Source of the DNA: Acidobacteriaceae bacterium
GTDB lineage: Bacteria > Acidobacteriota > Terriglobia > Bryobacterales > Bryobacteraceae
Direction of reading: 5' to 3'
Assembly (NCBI GenBank): GCA_903970405.1
Contig: CAJCIT010000152.1
Coordinates: 23,237-87,236 of the forward strand
Length of the DNA stretch: 64,000 nt
Translations under genes and position numbers: made by a program
Shown here: piece by piece, positions 9,182-17,921 of the stretch
How positions within the stretch are numbered: position 1 is the first letter of the stretch
How the letters are laid out: each line of letters starts with the position of its first letter
The notes under the pieces: model-generated
The model's database searches: none
What the model was told of the DNA's origin: nothing
The model's input: the letters and a program-made list of their open reading frames with translations, nothing else

Positions 9182-9967
9182 GTGTCGTCCCTTCTTAATT
9201 TTCACCTCGAGCGCTATGAGGGACCGCTCGACCTGCTGCTGGATCTGATCAGGAAACATCAGATCGATATCTACGACATCCCGATCGCGCAGATCACGGC
9301 GCAGTACCTGGCCTACATGCAGAAGGCTACGGAATTGGACATTGACCTGTCGTCCGAGTTCGTGTTCACCGCGGCCACGCTCATTCATATCAAGAGTAAA
9401 ATGCTGCTGCCCAGAGATCCGGAACTGGAGAAAATCTCGCCGGAGGAAGACCCGCGGATGGAGCTTGTTGAGCGGCTCATCCAGCATGAGCGCTTCAAGA
9501 ACGCCGCCGAGATGCTTCAGCAGAAGCGAATCGTTGAAGACGCGATGTGGTCGAATCCGCGAATCAGCGAGTTTCTGGCCGAAGACGAAGGCCCTGCTCT
9601 GCAGGTCTCCATTTTTGACTTAGTCAGGACTTTCCAAGGCGTATTGGAGCGGTTGAAAGACCGGCCCGTCCACGAGATTGGCAATGAGGATGTCAGTGTG
9701 CCGGACATGGTCCGCTACCTCCGCGACCGGTTGGAACGTCTGACGAAGACGCAGACACTTTCATTGACGAAGTTGTTCGATCAGCAGCGGAGCCGCCGTG
9801 CAATGATTTGTCTGTTCCTCGCCATTTTGGAACTGGTGAAACGGCAGGCGGTGGAACTGACGCAAGGGGAGTCCTTCGGCGACATTTCCGCCCGCCGCCA
9901 TGAAGCTTACCACCAGGCTTTCCAAAGCCCGGAAGACCTGGCTTCCGTCGACCAGGATTACCAGTAA
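9182..9967 (+). CDS. scpA: Segregation and condensation protein A
   Basis: A 261-residue kleisin of the bacterial SMC condensin complex, which bridges SMC and ScpB for chromosome compaction and segregation. The N-terminal family motif is intact (FHLERYEGPLDLLLDLIRKH, then DIYDIPIAQIT) and is followed by LIHIKSKMLLP. The C-terminal winged-helix region reads MICLFLAILELVKRQAVELTQ. The start is GTG 9182 with no clear Shine-Dalgarno. It lies six bases before scpB, the usual partner order. Confidence 0.92.
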   Translation: MSSLLNFHLERYEGPLDLLLDLIRKHQIDIYDIPIAQITAQYLAYMQKATELDIDLSSEFVFTAATLIHIKSKMLLPRDPELEKISPEEDPRMELVERLIQHERFKNAAEMLQQKRIVEDAMWSNPRISEFLAEDEGPALQVSIFDLVRTFQGVLERLKDRPVHEIGNEDVSVPDMVRYLRDRLERLTKTQTLSLTKLFDQQRSRRAMICLFLAILELVKRQAVELTQGESFGDISARRHEAYHQAFQSPEDLASVDQDYQ

Positions 9968-9973
9968 AGAGCA

Positions 9974-11044
9974 ATGGAAGAATTGGAAAACAGACGCGGC
10001 GCGGAGACGCCCGCCGAGACCCCTCGCGAGAGCAATGCGTCAGCGAAGCCTGACGCGGCTGTCGAATCCGTCGACGCGGTTCAAACGGCTCTGTTCGAGC
10101 AGGAAACGCTTGAAGAAGGCGACGTGATGGTTGCCGAAGCGACTCAGTCGTCTCCCGCCGACGATCCGCACGAACGGATTAAGGCAGTGATTGAAGCCGC
10201 CATCTACATTACCGAAGAGCCGCTGACCCTGGAACAAATTGCCGCCGCGATTCGGCAACCCATCGAAACGGTACAGGAAATCCTCGCCAAGCTGACGGCT
10301 GAGTATGCCGCGCCCTCGCGGGGCCTGACCATTCGGGAGCTGGCGGGCGGCTACAAGATGTCGACCAAGGCCGAGCATCACGAGGACATAAGGCAGTTCG
10401 TCCGAAATTTGCAGCCGCCGTTTAAGCTCTCGCTTCCAGCGCTGGAAACGCTGGCGGTGATCGCCTACAAGCAGCCCATCACCGGTCCCGAGATCATGGA
10501 GATTCGCGGCGTGCAGGGCGCGGGTGTGTTGAAGACGTTGCTGGACCGCAGGCTGATCGCCACGGCCGGCCGCAAGAACGTCGTCGGTAAACCGATGCTG
10601 TACAAGACCACCAAAGAGTTTCTTGTGCACTTCGGGCTCAGTTCGCTGGCTGAACTGCCGAGCCTAAAGGAGTTCGAGGAGTGGGGGCGGCTGGCGATGA
10701 ACGATGGCGAAACGCCCAGTGAGCCGGTGCAGAATCCCGGCACAACGGGCTTCGGCGACCGGGCGGCGGTCGATGCCGTGCTGCCGCCGAATCTCGAAGA
10801 AGCGATCGGCGAGGAAGCAGGCGAGCAAGCCGAGAAGGACGACGCCGGTCCGGTCTGTGAGATTGCCGAATTCGCCGCCGGTGAGCCCGTTCACGAACAA
10901 GGCGCTCTTGAAGAGGAGCAGGCGCCGCAACCCGCTGTTAAAGAAGAGGCCGCGCCGGAGAGAATCACACCGGGGGAAATCAAGGAAGACAGCGGCGGAA
11001 AAGAAGAAGGGGCCGCCCGGGAAGTGTCGCAAACAGATGGCTGA
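9974..11044 (+). CDS. scpB: Segregation and condensation protein B
   Basis: A 356-residue protein, longer than typical ScpB (about 200). The conserved double winged-helix core covers about residues 65-235 (IKAVIEAAIYITEEPLTLEQ; LETLAVIAYKQPITGPEIME; IRGVQGAGVLKTLLDRRLIA). Low-complexity acidic and Ala-rich extensions flank it on both sides, the C-terminal one about 120 residues long and rich in Glu. The core binds ScpA in the condensin complex. The extensions look disordered. The end overlaps rluB by eight bases. Confidence 0.9.
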   Translation: MEELENRRGAETPAETPRESNASAKPDAAVESVDAVQTALFEQETLEEGDVMVAEATQSSPADDPHERIKAVIEAAIYITEEPLTLEQIAAAIRQPIETVQEILAKLTAEYAAPSRGLTIRELAGGYKMSTKAEHHEDIRQFVRNLQPPFKLSLPALETLAVIAYKQPITGPEIMEIRGVQGAGVLKTLLDRRLIATAGRKNVVGKPMLYKTTKEFLVHFGLSSLAELPSLKEFEEWGRLAMNDGETPSEPVQNPGTTGFGDRAAVDAVLPPNLEEAIGEEAGEQAEKDDAGPVCEIAEFAAGEPVHEQGALEEEQAPQPAVKEEAAPERITPGEIKEDSGGKEEGAAREVSQTDG

Positions 11045-12449
11045 GGAGCGGCTCCAGAAAATAATCGCCGCGGCGGGCATTGCCAGCCGCCGTAAAGCCG
11101 AGGAGTTGATTGTGACGGGGCACGTCTCCGTCAACGGCAGAACCATTACCGAACTCGGGTCGAAAGCCGACGTCGAAGCCGACGACATTAAAGTGGACGG
11201 CCACCGGCTCAGCGCCCCGAAGAGCTTTCTCTACATCGCGCTGAACAAGCCGCGAAACGTTGTGACCACTGTTCACGATCCGCAGGGGCGCGAAACGGTG
11301 ATGCAATTTTTCAAGGGGTTTCGCGAGCGGATCTACCCCGTTGGGCGGCTGGATTATGCCAGTGAAGGCTTACTTCTTCTGACCAACGACGGCGAATTCG
11401 CCGCCAAGCTGATGGCGCCATCAAGTCATATCACGAAGACCTACCTGGTCAAGGCGAACGGGATCCTGACCACCGATCAGGAAGAACAATTCCGGCGCGG
11501 CATTCCCGTACATGGCCGCCGGACGGCCCCCGCGGGCCTCAAGCTGATCAAGAAGAACGTGAATCCCTGGTACGAAGTGCGATTGGTGGAAGGCCGCCAG
11601 AACCAGATCCGCATCATGTTCAAGCATTTTGGACGGCTGGTGGAGAAGTTGAAGCGGGTGAAGATCGGCTTCCTGGAACTCGGCACTCTCAAGCCCGGCG
11701 CCTACCGCACGTTGACGCGTAGCGAAGTGGAACGATTCCAGAAGCTGCTGAGTGCGGCCGGCGCTAGCGATGCCAGCGGCGAATCCCAAGGTCCGGATCG
11801 CGCGCCACAGGCAACGGATTCGCGCACATTGAGAACTCCCGCGTTTCGGCCGCAAGCCGCGCCGCCCCAGGCTTCCGGACCGAAAGCCTCGGAACCAAAG
11901 CCATTCGACCCCCGGAAAGCCCGGAACGTAGCGCGGCCTCCGCAGCCGTTCGCCCAACAGACGCCACCTGGCGCCCGCAACCCTTCCGAGCCGCGACCGT
12001 CAGCGGGCGACCGCAGGCCAGCCGGACCAGACTCACGGAAACCCTTCACGGCATCCAAGCCCCCGGCCGCGCGAAAGTGGGCAGGTCCGCCGAGGTCCGA
12101 TGGAGCGAAATCGGGCGCCCGAAAGCCCTTTGTGCCCCGAAACGCCGCTGAGTCTCGCGCCCGCACCCCTTCCGAGCCGCGACCGTCAGGGAGCGACCGC
12201 GGGCCAACCGGACCAGACTCACGGAGACCTTTCGCGCCATCCAAGCCAACAGCCGCGCGAAAGTGGGCAGGTCCGCCAAGATCGGATGGATCAGGGAAGC
12301 CGTCCGGACCATCTCAAAAACCAGCAGGCTCGGGTCAGAGAAAGTGGGCCGGCCCGCGAAAGCCTCCCACGGCTGGAAATCGGCCCGCCGGGAAGGGGCC
12401 TGCCCCCAGAAGGCCCGGGCAACGAAACCGGCCTGGTTCGGGAGACTGA
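11037..12449 (+). CDS. rluB: 23S rRNA pseudouridine synthase RluB-like, with long basic tail
   Basis: A 470-residue protein. ATG 11037 lies inside the end of scpB. An S4 RNA-binding domain (ERLQKIIAAAGIASRRKAEE) is followed by an RsuA/RluB/E/F-type catalytic domain with GRLDYASEGLLLLTNDGEF containing the catalytic Asp, ending near residue 240. The expected job is pseudouridylation of 23S rRNA. From about 245 to 470 comes a Pro/Arg/Lys-rich, probably disordered tail. It holds two copies of a 62-residue unit (SEPRPSAGDR... and SEPRPSGSDR..., each leading to AARKWAGPPRSDG) that coincide with the dispersed palindromic DNA repeat of this window. The scpA-scpB-rluB order is common in bacteria. Confidence 0.88.
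   Translation: MAEERLQKIIAAAGIASRRKAEELIVTGHVSVNGRTITELGSKADVEADDIKVDGHRLSAPKSFLYIALNKPRNVVTTVHDPQGRETVMQFFKGFRERIYPVGRLDYASEGLLLLTNDGEFAAKLMAPSSHITKTYLVKANGILTTDQEEQFRRGIPVHGRRTAPAGLKLIKKNVNPWYEVRLVEGRQNQIRIMFKHFGRLVEKLKRVKIGFLELGTLKPGAYRTLTRSEVERFQKLLSAAGASDASGESQGPDRAPQATDSRTLRTPAFRPQAAPPQASGPKASEPKPFDPRKARNVARPPQPFAQQTPPGARNPSEPRPSAGDRRPAGPDSRKPFTASKPPAARKWAGPPRSDGAKSGARKPFVPRNAAESRARTPSEPRPSGSDRGPTGPDSRRPFAPSKPTAARKWAGPPRSDGSGKPSGPSQKPAGSGQRKWAGPRKPPTAGNRPAGKGPAPRRPGQRNRPGSGD
11988..12016 (+). repeat. REP-like repeat copy inside rluB (first)
   Basis: A forward copy of the dispersed repeat (consensus GAGCCGCGACCGTCAGGGAG then CGACCGG), read in frame as EPRPSAGDR. It differs at two or three positions from the second copy 186 bases downstream. 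No inverted partner is seen next to it. Confidence 0.7.
12174..12203 (+). repeat. REP-like repeat copy inside rluB (second)
   Basis: A second in-frame forward copy, exactly 186 bases (62 codons) after the first, read as EPRPSGSDR. The flanking 120 bases downstream are also duplicated (PDSRRPF to AARKWAGPPRSDG), so the pair reflects duplication of a segment that already carried the repeat. Confidence 0.7.
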
Positions 12450-12462
12450 CGAGGGGTTAGCG

Positions 12463-12867
12463 ATGGTGGACGAAAAGATCAAAGAGCTGCTGGCTACCGC
12501 GAAAACGATCGCCGTAGTCGGCCTCTCCAGCAATCCGGAGCGTTCGAGCCACGGCGTTGCGAAGTATCTCCAACGCCACGGCTACAAGATCATTCCCGTC
12601 AACCCCAATGAGACTGAGGTGCTTGGCGAGAAGAGCTACGCTTCGCTTCGCGACATTCCGGAGAAGGTGGACATTGTGGACGTTTTCCGGGCAGCGAGCG
12701 CTGTGCCCGCGATTGCGGACGATGCCATTGCCATCGGCGCGACAGCTCTCTGGCTGCAGCTGGGCATCGTCCATGAGGAAGCGGCCGCCAAGGCTCGTAG
12801 CGCCGGACTCCAAGTGATTCAAGATCAGTGTATAGCCGTGGATCACCGCCTGTCGATCGGTTCGTAA
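12463..12867 (+). CDS. CoA-binding protein (YccU-like)
   Basis: A 134-residue single-domain Rossmann protein starting 14 bases after rluB, with a GAGGGG site before the ATG. The nucleotide/CoA-binding fingerprint IAVVGLSSNPERSSHGVAKY is near the N-terminus, then YKIIPVNP and LWLQLGIVHEEAAAKA. These match the CoA_binding_2 family of stand-alone proteins such as YccU. The biochemical role of the family is poorly known. Confidence 0.82.
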   Translation: MVDEKIKELLATAKTIAVVGLSSNPERSSHGVAKYLQRHGYKIIPVNPNETEVLGEKSYASLRDIPEKVDIVDVFRAASAVPAIADDAIAIGATALWLQLGIVHEEAAAKARSAGLQVIQDQCIAVDHRLSIGS

Positions 12868-13000
12868 CGCATCAGCGACGCCTCCGCCCGCGCCATCCTC
12901 CCGCGATTCCGGCCCTTCGTCCGATGGTTCGGACGCTTCGTCCGCAAACCGCATCCCACCACCCAATTTGGCCGTAACCTCGAACTCAGGAGAGACGCCC

Positions 13001-13708
13001 ATGAGTTCCCAACAAAGACGGCTTCTGATTTTCGCCGCCGTACTGTCGTTCGCAGGGGGAGTGCTGACCGCGCTGAAAGGCCAGGAGGCGCCCGTTCGCT
13101 TCGACGTTCAGGTGCGGGACAAGTTCTTCAGCGGTTATGCCGGTAACCGCGAAGCCCTGGACCGCGGCATGAAGATCTGTGAGGAGGCGCTGGCCAAAGA
13201 CCCAAAGCATCCAGAGGCGCTGGTGTGGCATGGCAGCGGCCTGCTCTACTTGAGCGGGGAAGCGTTCCGCGGCGGCGACGGACAACGTGGCATGGAGCTC
13301 TACACCCGCGCAATCGACGAGATGGACCGGGCGGTGGAGCTGGCGCCCGATCGTATTGGGGTACGAGTCCCGCGCGGCGCCACGCTGATGGTTTCCACCC
13401 TCTACATGCACGACAATCCCCAAGTGCATGATCTGCTTGAAAAGGCCATCGCCGATTATGAGTATGTCTACAACCTTCAGAAAGACCATTGGGCGGAAGT
13501 CGGATCGCACTCCAAGGGTCAGCTATTGTTGGGATTGGGAAGCGGCTACAGCCGGTTGGGACAGGAGGAGAAAGCGAAGGCGGCATTTGAGCGCCTAGCC
13601 GTCGATTTGAAGGGCACTGAATTTGAATCCGTGGCGCAGACCTGGCTGCAGACAAAGACATTGACGCCCCAACAGCAAACTTGTTATGGCTGTCATGTCA
13701 GCAAGTAG
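13001..13708 (+). CDS. Exported TPR-like protein with a C-terminal haem-binding CxxCH
   Basis: A 235-residue protein. ATG 13001 is preceded by AGGAGAG. An N-terminal hydrophobic segment (LLIFAAVLSFAGGVLTAL) suggests export or anchoring. The middle has TPR-like helical repeats (YAGNREALDRGMKICEEALA; YTRAIDEMDRAVELAP; KAKAAFERLAVDL). The last residues read QTCYGCHVSK, in which C228-x-x-C231-H232 is a c-type cytochrome haem motif. One haem at the extreme C-terminus of a TPR scaffold is unusual. It might be a mono-haem electron carrier, or the cysteines may bind metal instead. Confidence 0.65.
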   Translation: MSSQQRRLLIFAAVLSFAGGVLTALKGQEAPVRFDVQVRDKFFSGYAGNREALDRGMKICEEALAKDPKHPEALVWHGSGLLYLSGEAFRGGDGQRGMELYTRAIDEMDRAVELAPDRIGVRVPRGATLMVSTLYMHDNPQVHDLLEKAIADYEYVYNLQKDHWAEVGSHSKGQLLLGLGSGYSRLGQEEKAKAAFERLAVDLKGTEFESVAQTWLQTKTLTPQQQTCYGCHVSK

Positions 13709-13752
13709 GTAGGGAGCGAGTAAGTAGGTAAGAAAGGCAGTAAGTAGACAAT
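13705..13752 (+). repeat. Imperfect AGTAAGTAGG short tandem repeats
   Basis: The 46 bases between the TPR gene and the histidine kinase are built from degenerate copies of a motif like AGTAAGTAGG, about 20 bases apart. They carry stop codons in several frames. No ribosome site for the kinase is clear. Confidence 0.5.
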
Positions 13753-13754
13753 AA

Positions 13755-14894
13755 ATGATACGCGCATCTAAGTCTAAGCTGCGGTGTTTCGTCGACTGGA
13801 CGCTGAGAGTCATATTGGGCGGCATGTTGGCTGCCCTCGCTGTCCCGCTGCTGAACTGGGTGTTCAACTCCGCCATTCCCTTCAATCGTCTCTGGACGCA
13901 GTATCTGTATTCGCTGGTATATTCCGTGTCAATCGGAGGAATCTTCTCCGTTTTTATGGAGTTCCTGTGGGTCCGCACGCTGAAGTTCCCCGCCTTTTCG
14001 AGATGGGGCAGCCGCGTGGCGGGTACGATTATGGGCACCCTTCTCGGCTGCCTGCTGGCTGGACTTGTTCTCCTGTTCCTCGCACGCGATTACCATTTCT
14101 GGCCTGAGCTGGTTGTGTCGTTTCGCATCGCACTGATTCTTTCCTTCGCGTCCGTATCGTTCATCGCACTGTGGGAAACTCACAAAGCTCAAATGCAGGC
14201 ATCGGCGATAGAGCTGAAGAAGAGAGAATTGGAACGGGAGCGGGCCGTGAACCTGGCTACGGAAGCGCGTCTGGCGTCGCTTGAGTCGCGCATTCATCCG
14301 CACTTCCTATTTAATGCCATCAACACCGTTGGCTCGCTGATTCCCGATGATCCGGTTCGCGCCGAAAGACTGTTGAACCAGATGGCCGCGCTTCTCCGCT
14401 TCTCGCTCGATTCAACACGCCGCGGCTTGGTGGAGTTGCGCCAGGAGTTGAAGGTAGTCCGGGATTACCTGGATATCGAGCAAGCTCGCTTCGCGGGCCG
14501 GCTCCGCTATTCCGTTTCGATTCCCGATGAACTGCTTTCCGCCCTGGTTCCCCCGCTTTCGGTTCAGACGCTGGTCGAAAACAGCATTAAATTTGCCGTC
14601 GCGCCCAGCCGGCGGGGCGCTTCGCTCGAAATTTCGGCCATGACCTTGGGATCGGAGGTGACGGTCTCAGTCAGCGACGATGGGCCGGGCTTCACGGCCT
14701 CCTCATTGATAGCGGGACACGGCCTGGACAACCTGAGTGAGCGTCTGGCGATGCTCTTCAGAGACGATGCGCGGCTCGATATCGATTCCGCGGAAGGGCG
14801 AACGGTGGTGTCTTTTAGTGTGCCCATGAATTTCACCGCCACTCCGCGGCCAGCGCCCGAACCTTCATCGTTCCTGGGCCGGAAGGCAGGATGA
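13755..14894 (+). CDS. LytS/YehU-type sensor histidine kinase
   Basis: A 379-residue membrane kinase. Four hydrophobic helices occupy about residues 15-145 with little periplasmic loop, followed by a coiled coil (KKRELERERAVNLATEARL) and the His_kinase motif SRIHPHFLFNAINTVGSL with phospho-acceptor His183. The ATPase domain has the N-box LVENSIKFAV and G-box DDGPGFT, with GHGLDNLSERL. It overlaps the LytTR regulator by four bases (ATGA), so the pair is translated together. The signal sensed is unknown. Confidence 0.88.
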   Translation: MIRASKSKLRCFVDWTLRVILGGMLAALAVPLLNWVFNSAIPFNRLWTQYLYSLVYSVSIGGIFSVFMEFLWVRTLKFPAFSRWGSRVAGTIMGTLLGCLLAGLVLLFLARDYHFWPELVVSFRIALILSFASVSFIALWETHKAQMQASAIELKKRELERERAVNLATEARLASLESRIHPHFLFNAINTVGSLIPDDPVRAERLLNQMAALLRFSLDSTRRGLVELRQELKVVRDYLDIEQARFAGRLRYSVSIPDELLSALVPPLSVQTLVENSIKFAVAPSRRGASLEISAMTLGSEVTVSVSDDGPGFTASSLIAGHGLDNLSERLAMLFRDDARLDIDSAEGRTVVSFSVPMNFTATPRPAPEPSSFLGRKAG

Positions 14895-15652
14895 TTCGCG
14901 CCTTCCTGGTTGACGATGAGCCGCTGGCGCTGAAGCGTCTGGACCGGCTGCTGGAACAAACCAAACGGGTTCAAGTGGTGGGCCAAGCCACTGATCCGGG
15001 CGATGCGCTGGAGCAGATGCGATCGGCGCCGTTCGATGTTCTGTTCACGGATATCGAGATGCCCGGCTTTTCCGGCTTTGAGATGCTGAGCCGGATGGAA
15101 AGCCCGCCGCTGGTTATCTTCACGACCGCTTACTCCGAGCATGCGCTACGGGCCTTCGAGGTGAACTCCATCGATTACCTGTTGAAGCCGGTGGATGAGA
15201 AGCACCTGGAACGGTCTCTCAACAAGCTTGACCGGATTCGTTCCGGCGCCGAGTCGCGGCCCTCGCTTGACAATATCCTGAACCAGTTGATGGCCACCTT
15301 GCCGGCGGCAAAGACTTATCCGGCTCGCCTGCCGTCGAAGCTCGGCGACAAGATCGAGTTCGTTGAAGTGGCGAAAGTGACCCACTTTTACGCCAACGAA
15401 AAATTGACGTACGCGGCGACGGCCAAGAAGCACTTCGTGGTCGACCGAACGATAACGGAGCTGGAAGAGATGCTCGATCCCGGGCGATTTGTTCGAATTC
15501 ACCGCTCCACGCTGGTCAATCTGGAGTTCGTGCAGGAGTTGCACTCATGGTTTGCGGAACGCCTGATGATCAGGCTCAACGATGGGAGCAATACGGAATT
15601 GACCGTGGCCCGCGACCGCGCGAAATTGCTCAAGGAGAAATTGGGATTGTGA
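14891..15652 (+). CDS. LytTR-family response regulator
   Basis: A 253-residue regulator. The receiver domain has acidic residues D8/D9, phospho-acceptor Asp54 in VLFTDIEMPGFSG, Thr in IFTTAYSE and Lys in YLLKPVD. From about residue 145 to the end is a LytTR DNA-binding domain (KVTHFYANEKLTYAATAKKH; RFVRIHRSTLVNLEFVQEL). It is the partner of the kinase just upstream. Its targets may include the repeat-protein operon 470 bases downstream on the same strand, though this rests on position alone. Confidence 0.9.
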   Translation: MIRAFLVDDEPLALKRLDRLLEQTKRVQVVGQATDPGDALEQMRSAPFDVLFTDIEMPGFSGFEMLSRMESPPLVIFTTAYSEHALRAFEVNSIDYLLKPVDEKHLERSLNKLDRIRSGAESRPSLDNILNQLMATLPAAKTYPARLPSKLGDKIEFVEVAKVTHFYANEKLTYAATAKKHFVVDRTITELEEMLDPGRFVRIHRSTLVNLEFVQELHSWFAERLMIRLNDGSNTELTVARDRAKLLKEKLGL

Positions 15653-16060
15653 GTGCACGCGGCCGTCGCGGCCCTCACCACTATCGCCGCGTTTCTTAGC
15701 GGGATGTAAGTCGGCAATAATCTGTAACTAGTTTGTAACACTCGCATGCTCAGAACGCGCGAAAGTTGGAGCCAGACAGTTGCGGAGGGACAAGAAGCGA
15801 CGGCGGGAGGGAGGCGCAGCAGTTACGCGTCCCCTTTTACATTGCGCGCACGCTCAGTAGGGGCATGTGAACGTGTCGTCCAGACAACGATTACTCCCGC
15901 ATCGAGACAGGCTGCGCTACAATCAAACGGAAAAAACGGGTCTTCCGTGGCTCGAGCAGAGCCGAGGCTTCGATCCGCGTCATCTATGCAAGCACCGCTA
16001 AGCCTGAAGACGCGAAAAAAATGGGAGGCAGACAAACGCGCCCGTTCGTAAGTCCTCTAT
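15653..16060 (+). other. Non-coding stretch before the repeat-protein operon
   Basis: About 400 bases with no convincing gene. It begins with an inverted GC-rich run (GCGGCCGTCGCGGCC) just after the regulator stop. A weak open frame at 15746-16051 has no family features. The region probably holds the promoter of the next operon and could hold LytTR sites, but I could not pick out a clear pair of LytTR repeats. Confidence 0.4.
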
Positions 16061-16120
16061 TTTCAGTAGACCCTCGAAGGGCGCTTACGTCAGGCGCCAA
16101 GTTTTTCACGGCTTCCCATG
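16061..16120 (+). promoter_or_regulatory. Two-hairpin leader element (copy A)
   Basis: TTTCAGTAGACCC is followed by a small hairpin (CCCT-CGA-AGGG) and a second one (GCGC...GCGC in CGCTTACGTCAGGCGC), then GCCAAGTTTTTCACGGCTTC just before the start codon region. A second copy lies at 44048-44112 upstream of a PP2C gene, with one extra C and one extra G that lengthen the first stem symmetrically. Its right half recurs at 22743-22767. It may be a cis-acting RNA leader or a short mobile repeat. Confidence 0.5.
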
Positions 16121-16129
16121 GAGAGGTTA

Positions 16130-17893
16130 ATGCTCAAGTCGTTGTTGTTGGTTGTGTGCGCATTCATATTTTCCCCCTTCTGTATTGGCAATTTCGCTAT
16201 GGCCGCGGATGGGCCACAGCCCCCTGCCGCCGGCGGTCCGCTGGTTGTCGCGCATCCGCACAAGGTTTTCATCGACACGGAACACAACAAACTGTTCTGG
16301 CCCATGGACAAGCCTTTCTGGGTTCGTCTGGCGGCCTCACCGGACGCCGATGCGCCGTCTTATCTGCTGCAGCGTGTAGCGCCTGAATCCGACATCACCA
16401 CGGACAAGTACAACAAAGAGGGCATCGCTCTGGAGATCCAGGGCAAGCAGTTCATTCGCTGGTTCAACTACGTGACGAAGCAGACCGTAAATCTGCAGTT
16501 CTTCACCGATGGGGAGCCGCCTGTGACGAAAGCAGCCTGCACGGGAGCGCCTTCGGCCGTCGATTCTCAGAAGACTTTCTATGGGAAAGGGCTGCATTGC
16601 GCTTTGGCTTCACAGGATGAGCTCTCGGGCGTCGAAACCACGTTTGTTTCAATCGACGACGAGCCTTACACGCCCTACAAAGCGGATCTCAGCCTGGATA
16701 AAGAAAAGGGCGTCGTGCTGCGGTACTATGCGGTGGATCGCGTCGGCTACGCGGAGACGCCGTCAACGCTTCGCTTCACGGTGGATCTCAGCGCTCCCAC
16801 CACGACACACACCATCGCGGGCAACGCTCTTGGCGATGTGCTGTCAACGCAGGCTAAGTTTCATATTGCGAGCAGCGACGCGCTGTCGGGCGTGGCGAGC
16901 GTTCAGGCGCGGTTAGATAAAGAAGAGTTCAAGCCCGTCGCCAACGGTGAAGTAGCCGTGGAGAATTTGCCCGATGGCGAACATACGCTCACCTACTACG
17001 CCGTGGACCGGGTTAGTAACCGCGAAACGGAGCACAACTTCCCGTTCTACCTCGACCGCCTGCCGCCCACCGCTGAAGCACAGGTGTCGGGAGATCTCTG
17101 GGTGGCGCCGAACGGAACTCGTTATGTTTCCAGCCGCAGCCGGATGCAATTGAGGGCACAGGATAACAAGAGCGGCGTGGACAAGATTCTCTATTCGTTC
17201 GACGGAGCGAAATTCGAGACATATACTGGCCCACTGACTCCCGCCGCGCGAGCAGGAGGAGCCAAACTGTCTTACCGGGCGGCTGACAAGTTGGGCAACA
17301 CCAGTACGGTGGCAACGCTTACGTATTCGATGGACATCGCCGCGCCGCAGAGCACGTTCCGCATCACCGGGCCGTCATACCGGCTGCGTTCGGACGTGTA
17401 TATTACACGCGACACGCGCATTGAGATGTCGGCGGCGGACGACGCGTCCGGTGTAAAACAGATTGAGTTCCAGGCGGAAGGCGCCCCTCACCCGCTGACG
17501 TACAGTGCGCCCCTCGCGTTCGCCGAGGAAGGCAGGCGGCTGGTTCGTTACTGGAGCACGGATCGGGTCAACAACCGTGAGTTGGACCGCGCGGTGGTAG
17601 TGATCACCGACAACACCCCGCCCGAGATTTTCGCCAACTTCAGTCTGCCCCCCGTCAACGCCGCCGGCCAGGCGGTTCCGGTATACCAGCCACAGACGAG
17701 TCTGTTTCTGGGCGCAACCGACAATGCCTCGGGCGTAAACAAGATTTACTACAGCTTCAACGGCGGCAAGGAAGCCGAGTATTCGACGCCGCTGGTGCTG
17801 GATCGCGAAGGCACGTTTGACTTGCTGATTCGAGCCGATGACAATCTTGGCAACCAAACCACTAAACACCTGCGATTCGCGATTCGGAGCTAG
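16130..17893 (+). CDS. Secreted repeat protein with OmpL47/Ig-like domains (1)
   Basis: About 587 residues. I prefer ATG 16130 to 16118 because GGAGAGG lies between them. A signal peptide (LKSLLLVVCAFIFSPFCIGN, then FAMA-AD) precedes an N-terminal module with KPFWVRLAASPDADAPSYLL. Then come five or so beta-sandwich repeats of 85-95 residues with the pattern D-x-x-SGV-x-x-I-x-Y-S-x-D-G, Y-T-x-P, E-G-x-H-x-L-x-Y-x-A-x-D-x-V-x-N and D-x-x-P-P. These resemble OmpL47-type/bacterial Ig repeats of surface proteins. First gene of a three-gene operon. Function unknown; surface display or binding is an inference. Confidence 0.7.
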   Translation: MLKSLLLVVCAFIFSPFCIGNFAMAADGPQPPAAGGPLVVAHPHKVFIDTEHNKLFWPMDKPFWVRLAASPDADAPSYLLQRVAPESDITTDKYNKEGIALEIQGKQFIRWFNYVTKQTVNLQFFTDGEPPVTKAACTGAPSAVDSQKTFYGKGLHCALASQDELSGVETTFVSIDDEPYTPYKADLSLDKEKGVVLRYYAVDRVGYAETPSTLRFTVDLSAPTTTHTIAGNALGDVLSTQAKFHIASSDALSGVASVQARLDKEEFKPVANGEVAVENLPDGEHTLTYYAVDRVSNRETEHNFPFYLDRLPPTAEAQVSGDLWVAPNGTRYVSSRSRMQLRAQDNKSGVDKILYSFDGAKFETYTGPLTPAARAGGAKLSYRAADKLGNTSTVATLTYSMDIAAPQSTFRITGPSYRLRSDVYITRDTRIEMSAADDASGVKQIEFQAEGAPHPLTYSAPLAFAEEGRRLVRYWSTDRVNNRELDRAVVVITDNTPPEIFANFSLPPVNAAGQAVPVYQPQTSLFLGATDNASGVNKIYYSFNGGKEAEYSTPLVLDREGTFDLLIRADDNLGNQTTKHLRFAIRS

Positions 17894-17921
17894 CTTGCTC
17901 TTACTGCGCAGGGGACTTCGA

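Noticed and set aside
15746..16051. Open frame of about 100 residues between the LytTR regulator and the repeat-protein operon
   Set aside because: No ribosome site, no family features, Ser/Arg/Ala-rich composition like random GC-rich DNA, and it runs up to the leader element.
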